Part shown: positions 62,408 to 64,000 of the stretch, one piece after another
Numbering within the stretch: position 1 is the first letter of the stretch
Layout of the letters: the number at the start of each line of letters is the position of its first letter
The notes under the pieces: generated by a model
The model's input: only the letters and a program-made list of their open reading frames with translations
Told to the model about the DNA's origin: nothing
The model's database searches: none
Made by a program: the position numbers and the translations under genes
Assembly (NCBI GenBank): GCA_034440575.1
Contig: JAOTOL010001563.1
Location: 1,262,001-1,326,000 of the forward strand
Source: Imbricaverruca yamaguchii
Taxonomy: Eukaryota > Arthropoda > Thecostraca > Neoverrucidae
Direction of reading: 5' to 3'
DNA: 64,000 nt

Positions 62408-63715
62408 GTACGCCGCCCGAGCGAGTTCGTCGCCGGATATTAGCCTCATTCAAGTACCTTAAGCACTTGTCTGTTTCATCCAAACAATATTTCATGACCA
62501 ATGCGGATCAATCGTGTTTTGTTAGCCTTCTGATTTATTTTTACTTTTGTTCACTTGGGGCTGTTTTATTTTTGTTCTCGTTCTCATCATAGCATGCGCC
62601 TGTCGGCTTTGCGGCTGCCTTCCTATATCTGGCTGCTTGCTACCGAGAGCCAAATGAACTGATCAGAGCAGGTCCTGTAGTGGCTGTACTCACCCCACCT
62701 TCTACCATGGCCACCCTGGCAACGTGCGCTGTGCCGGCCGGCAGGGAGGACTGCGTGACAAGCTGGCCTGGTCCGATCTGGTGCACTGGAAATGTGATCG
62801 TCAGGGCGGCGAGTATGCCCCTACCATAGCCGGCTTATCTGGCCTCCGTTAGTAGGTGTCTAACCATAGCTGTGCGTGACTGGCAAACTGACTGAGTGTG
62901 CTGAGCTTCCTCATGTCCAGACCTGTGTTAGAGGTCAAAGCAATATGTCCATTTTTTGGAAGCATTTGTTGGGAAGATAGCACACCCCCAAAGCGTATTA
63001 GCATCTGATTTTTATCCATAGATCCTTCACTGACAGATATCAGCTGCATCCCAGAGGATACAGTTTATGTCAGATGCAGCTAATATTAATTACTTTCTCC
63101 TTCAGGTTTGTGCAGTACCGATGGACACTGCACAGAACAAAGCTTACATTATGCGATTGTACGTGTGTCTACCATTTTATATCTTACGTCTTTTAATGCC
63201 AGCGTTAAAATTCCTTCCCCACATTCTACGTCCGGGCGAAAATGAATCCGGACATTGCCTGTCGGAAGCTGAAATGGTGGCCTGTCGGTTAATATCCTAT
63301 GTCATTTCAGGTTTACTGTCATTGTCCCTTAGACTAAGATATTAGATTTCGTCACTCTATTAGTGTAGCTGTTTCAGTTTGTGGTGGGTTAGTTGATTCC
63401 GCTTACCGCCAGACCAAGTGGGTCAACTTGACATCGGGTGAGCGTTGGGTGAGCGCCAGGTTAGCGTCATGTGCGTGTCTGGTGAGCACCAGGTGAGCTT
63501 CAGGTGAACTGCTCAGCGTGTCGTTAAGTGTAGTTAAATGTCGTTAAATGTCGTTAATTTAAGTGTCGTTGATTGACCTGTTTAGACGGGTTGCCAGGTG
63601 CAGTGTTCCGTCGTAATCGTAAGGTGCAATGCTTAGTCGGATTTTCAGATGAAATGTTCCGCGGTATATCGTAAGTTGATCGGCTTAGATGGATTAGCAG
63701 GTGAAATGTCACTCA
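62408..63715. other. EMC2 intron; short GGTGAGC and TCGTTAA repeats
   Basis: Near 63435-63510 several GGTGAGC strings (consensus-like donors) occur in short order, followed by GTCGTTAAATG units. No further EMC2 exon was read. Confidence 0.55.
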
Positions 63716-63719
63716 GTGT

Positions 63720-64000
63720 TAATGAAGTCTGCCATGTTCATGTATCGCCAGGTTTATGTCGGGACACAGGGGGCTGGATGGAGCTCGCAGTGTATAATGA
63801 GGTGGGCTGTGTTCGTGTGTCGCCAGGTTCATGTCGGGACACAGAAGGCTGGATGGAGCTCGCAGTGTATAACAAGTGGGCTGTGTTCGTGTGTCGCCAG
63901 GTTTATGTCGGACACAGAGGGCTGGATGGAGCTCGCAGTGTATAATGAGGTGGGCTGTGTTCGTGTGTCGCCAGGTTCATGTCGGACACAGAGGGCTGGA
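63720..64000. repeat. 75-bp minisatellite running off the right edge
   Basis: Almost four units with GTGTCGCCAGGTTCATGTCG and GGCTGGATGGAGCTCGCAGT. By analogy with the other arrays it may lead to the next EMC2 exon, but that lies outside the window. Confidence 0.93.

Overview
The window is animal nuclear DNA. It holds three conserved eukaryotic genes with GT-AG introns, LINE and tRNA-derived SINE remnants, DNA transposons and very many minisatellites; there is nothing bacterial or viral in it. The proteins look invertebrate and I lean towards an arthropod, perhaps a crustacean, but the sequence does not prove that. Exons were placed by family resemblance recalled from the human proteins, by GT-AG sites, and by checking that codon phase carries over every junction.

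Layout: (1) 518-23108, minus strand: fifteen exons (about 820 codons) of CNOT1, the scaffold of the CCR4-NOT deadenylase. The first coding exon(s) were not found and the C-terminal two thirds lies beyond the left edge. (2) 23109-37282: a non-coding stretch with a decayed LINE ORF1, two foldback-like palindromes and a 2.4 kb degenerate minisatellite. (3) 37283-48258, minus strand: a complete CDKAL1 (tRNA-t6A37 methylthiotransferase), nine coding exons, 538 predicted residues. (4) 48259-58860: AT-rich DNA with a 5'-truncated LINE and a tRNA-SINE. (5) 60201-62407, plus strand: three internal exons of EMC2, a TPR subunit of the ER membrane protein complex; its first exon was not found and the rest lies past the right edge. 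CDKAL1 and EMC2 are divergent. The three genes are unrelated housekeeping functions.

The most unusual signal is how the introns are built. At roughly half of the identifiable splice junctions a private tandem array starts at, or within a few bases to tens of bases of, the exon edge, and several arrays plainly consist of copies of the splice junction itself. In EMC2 ten full 118-bp units each carry the 3' end of the intron plus about 54 bases of exon. In CNOT1 47-bp units carry the exon end plus its donor, 80-90-bp units carry an acceptor plus about 24 exon bases, and one donor is duplicated 29 bases downstream. The pre-mRNAs are therefore full of decoy splice sites.

A second unusual signal is a dispersed element of only 52-62 bp, seen in seven clear copies. 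Its core has matching GGGCGC/GCGCCC ends and every copy is flanked by 10-14 bp direct repeats, so it behaves as a mobile element of extremely small size. One copy landed on a CNOT1 5' splice site and its target duplication copied that site. Other mobile DNA includes two related hAT-like elements (one with a perfect 8-bp duplication), a Tc1/IS630-like element with about 200-bp inverted repeats, and several SINE families, some nested.
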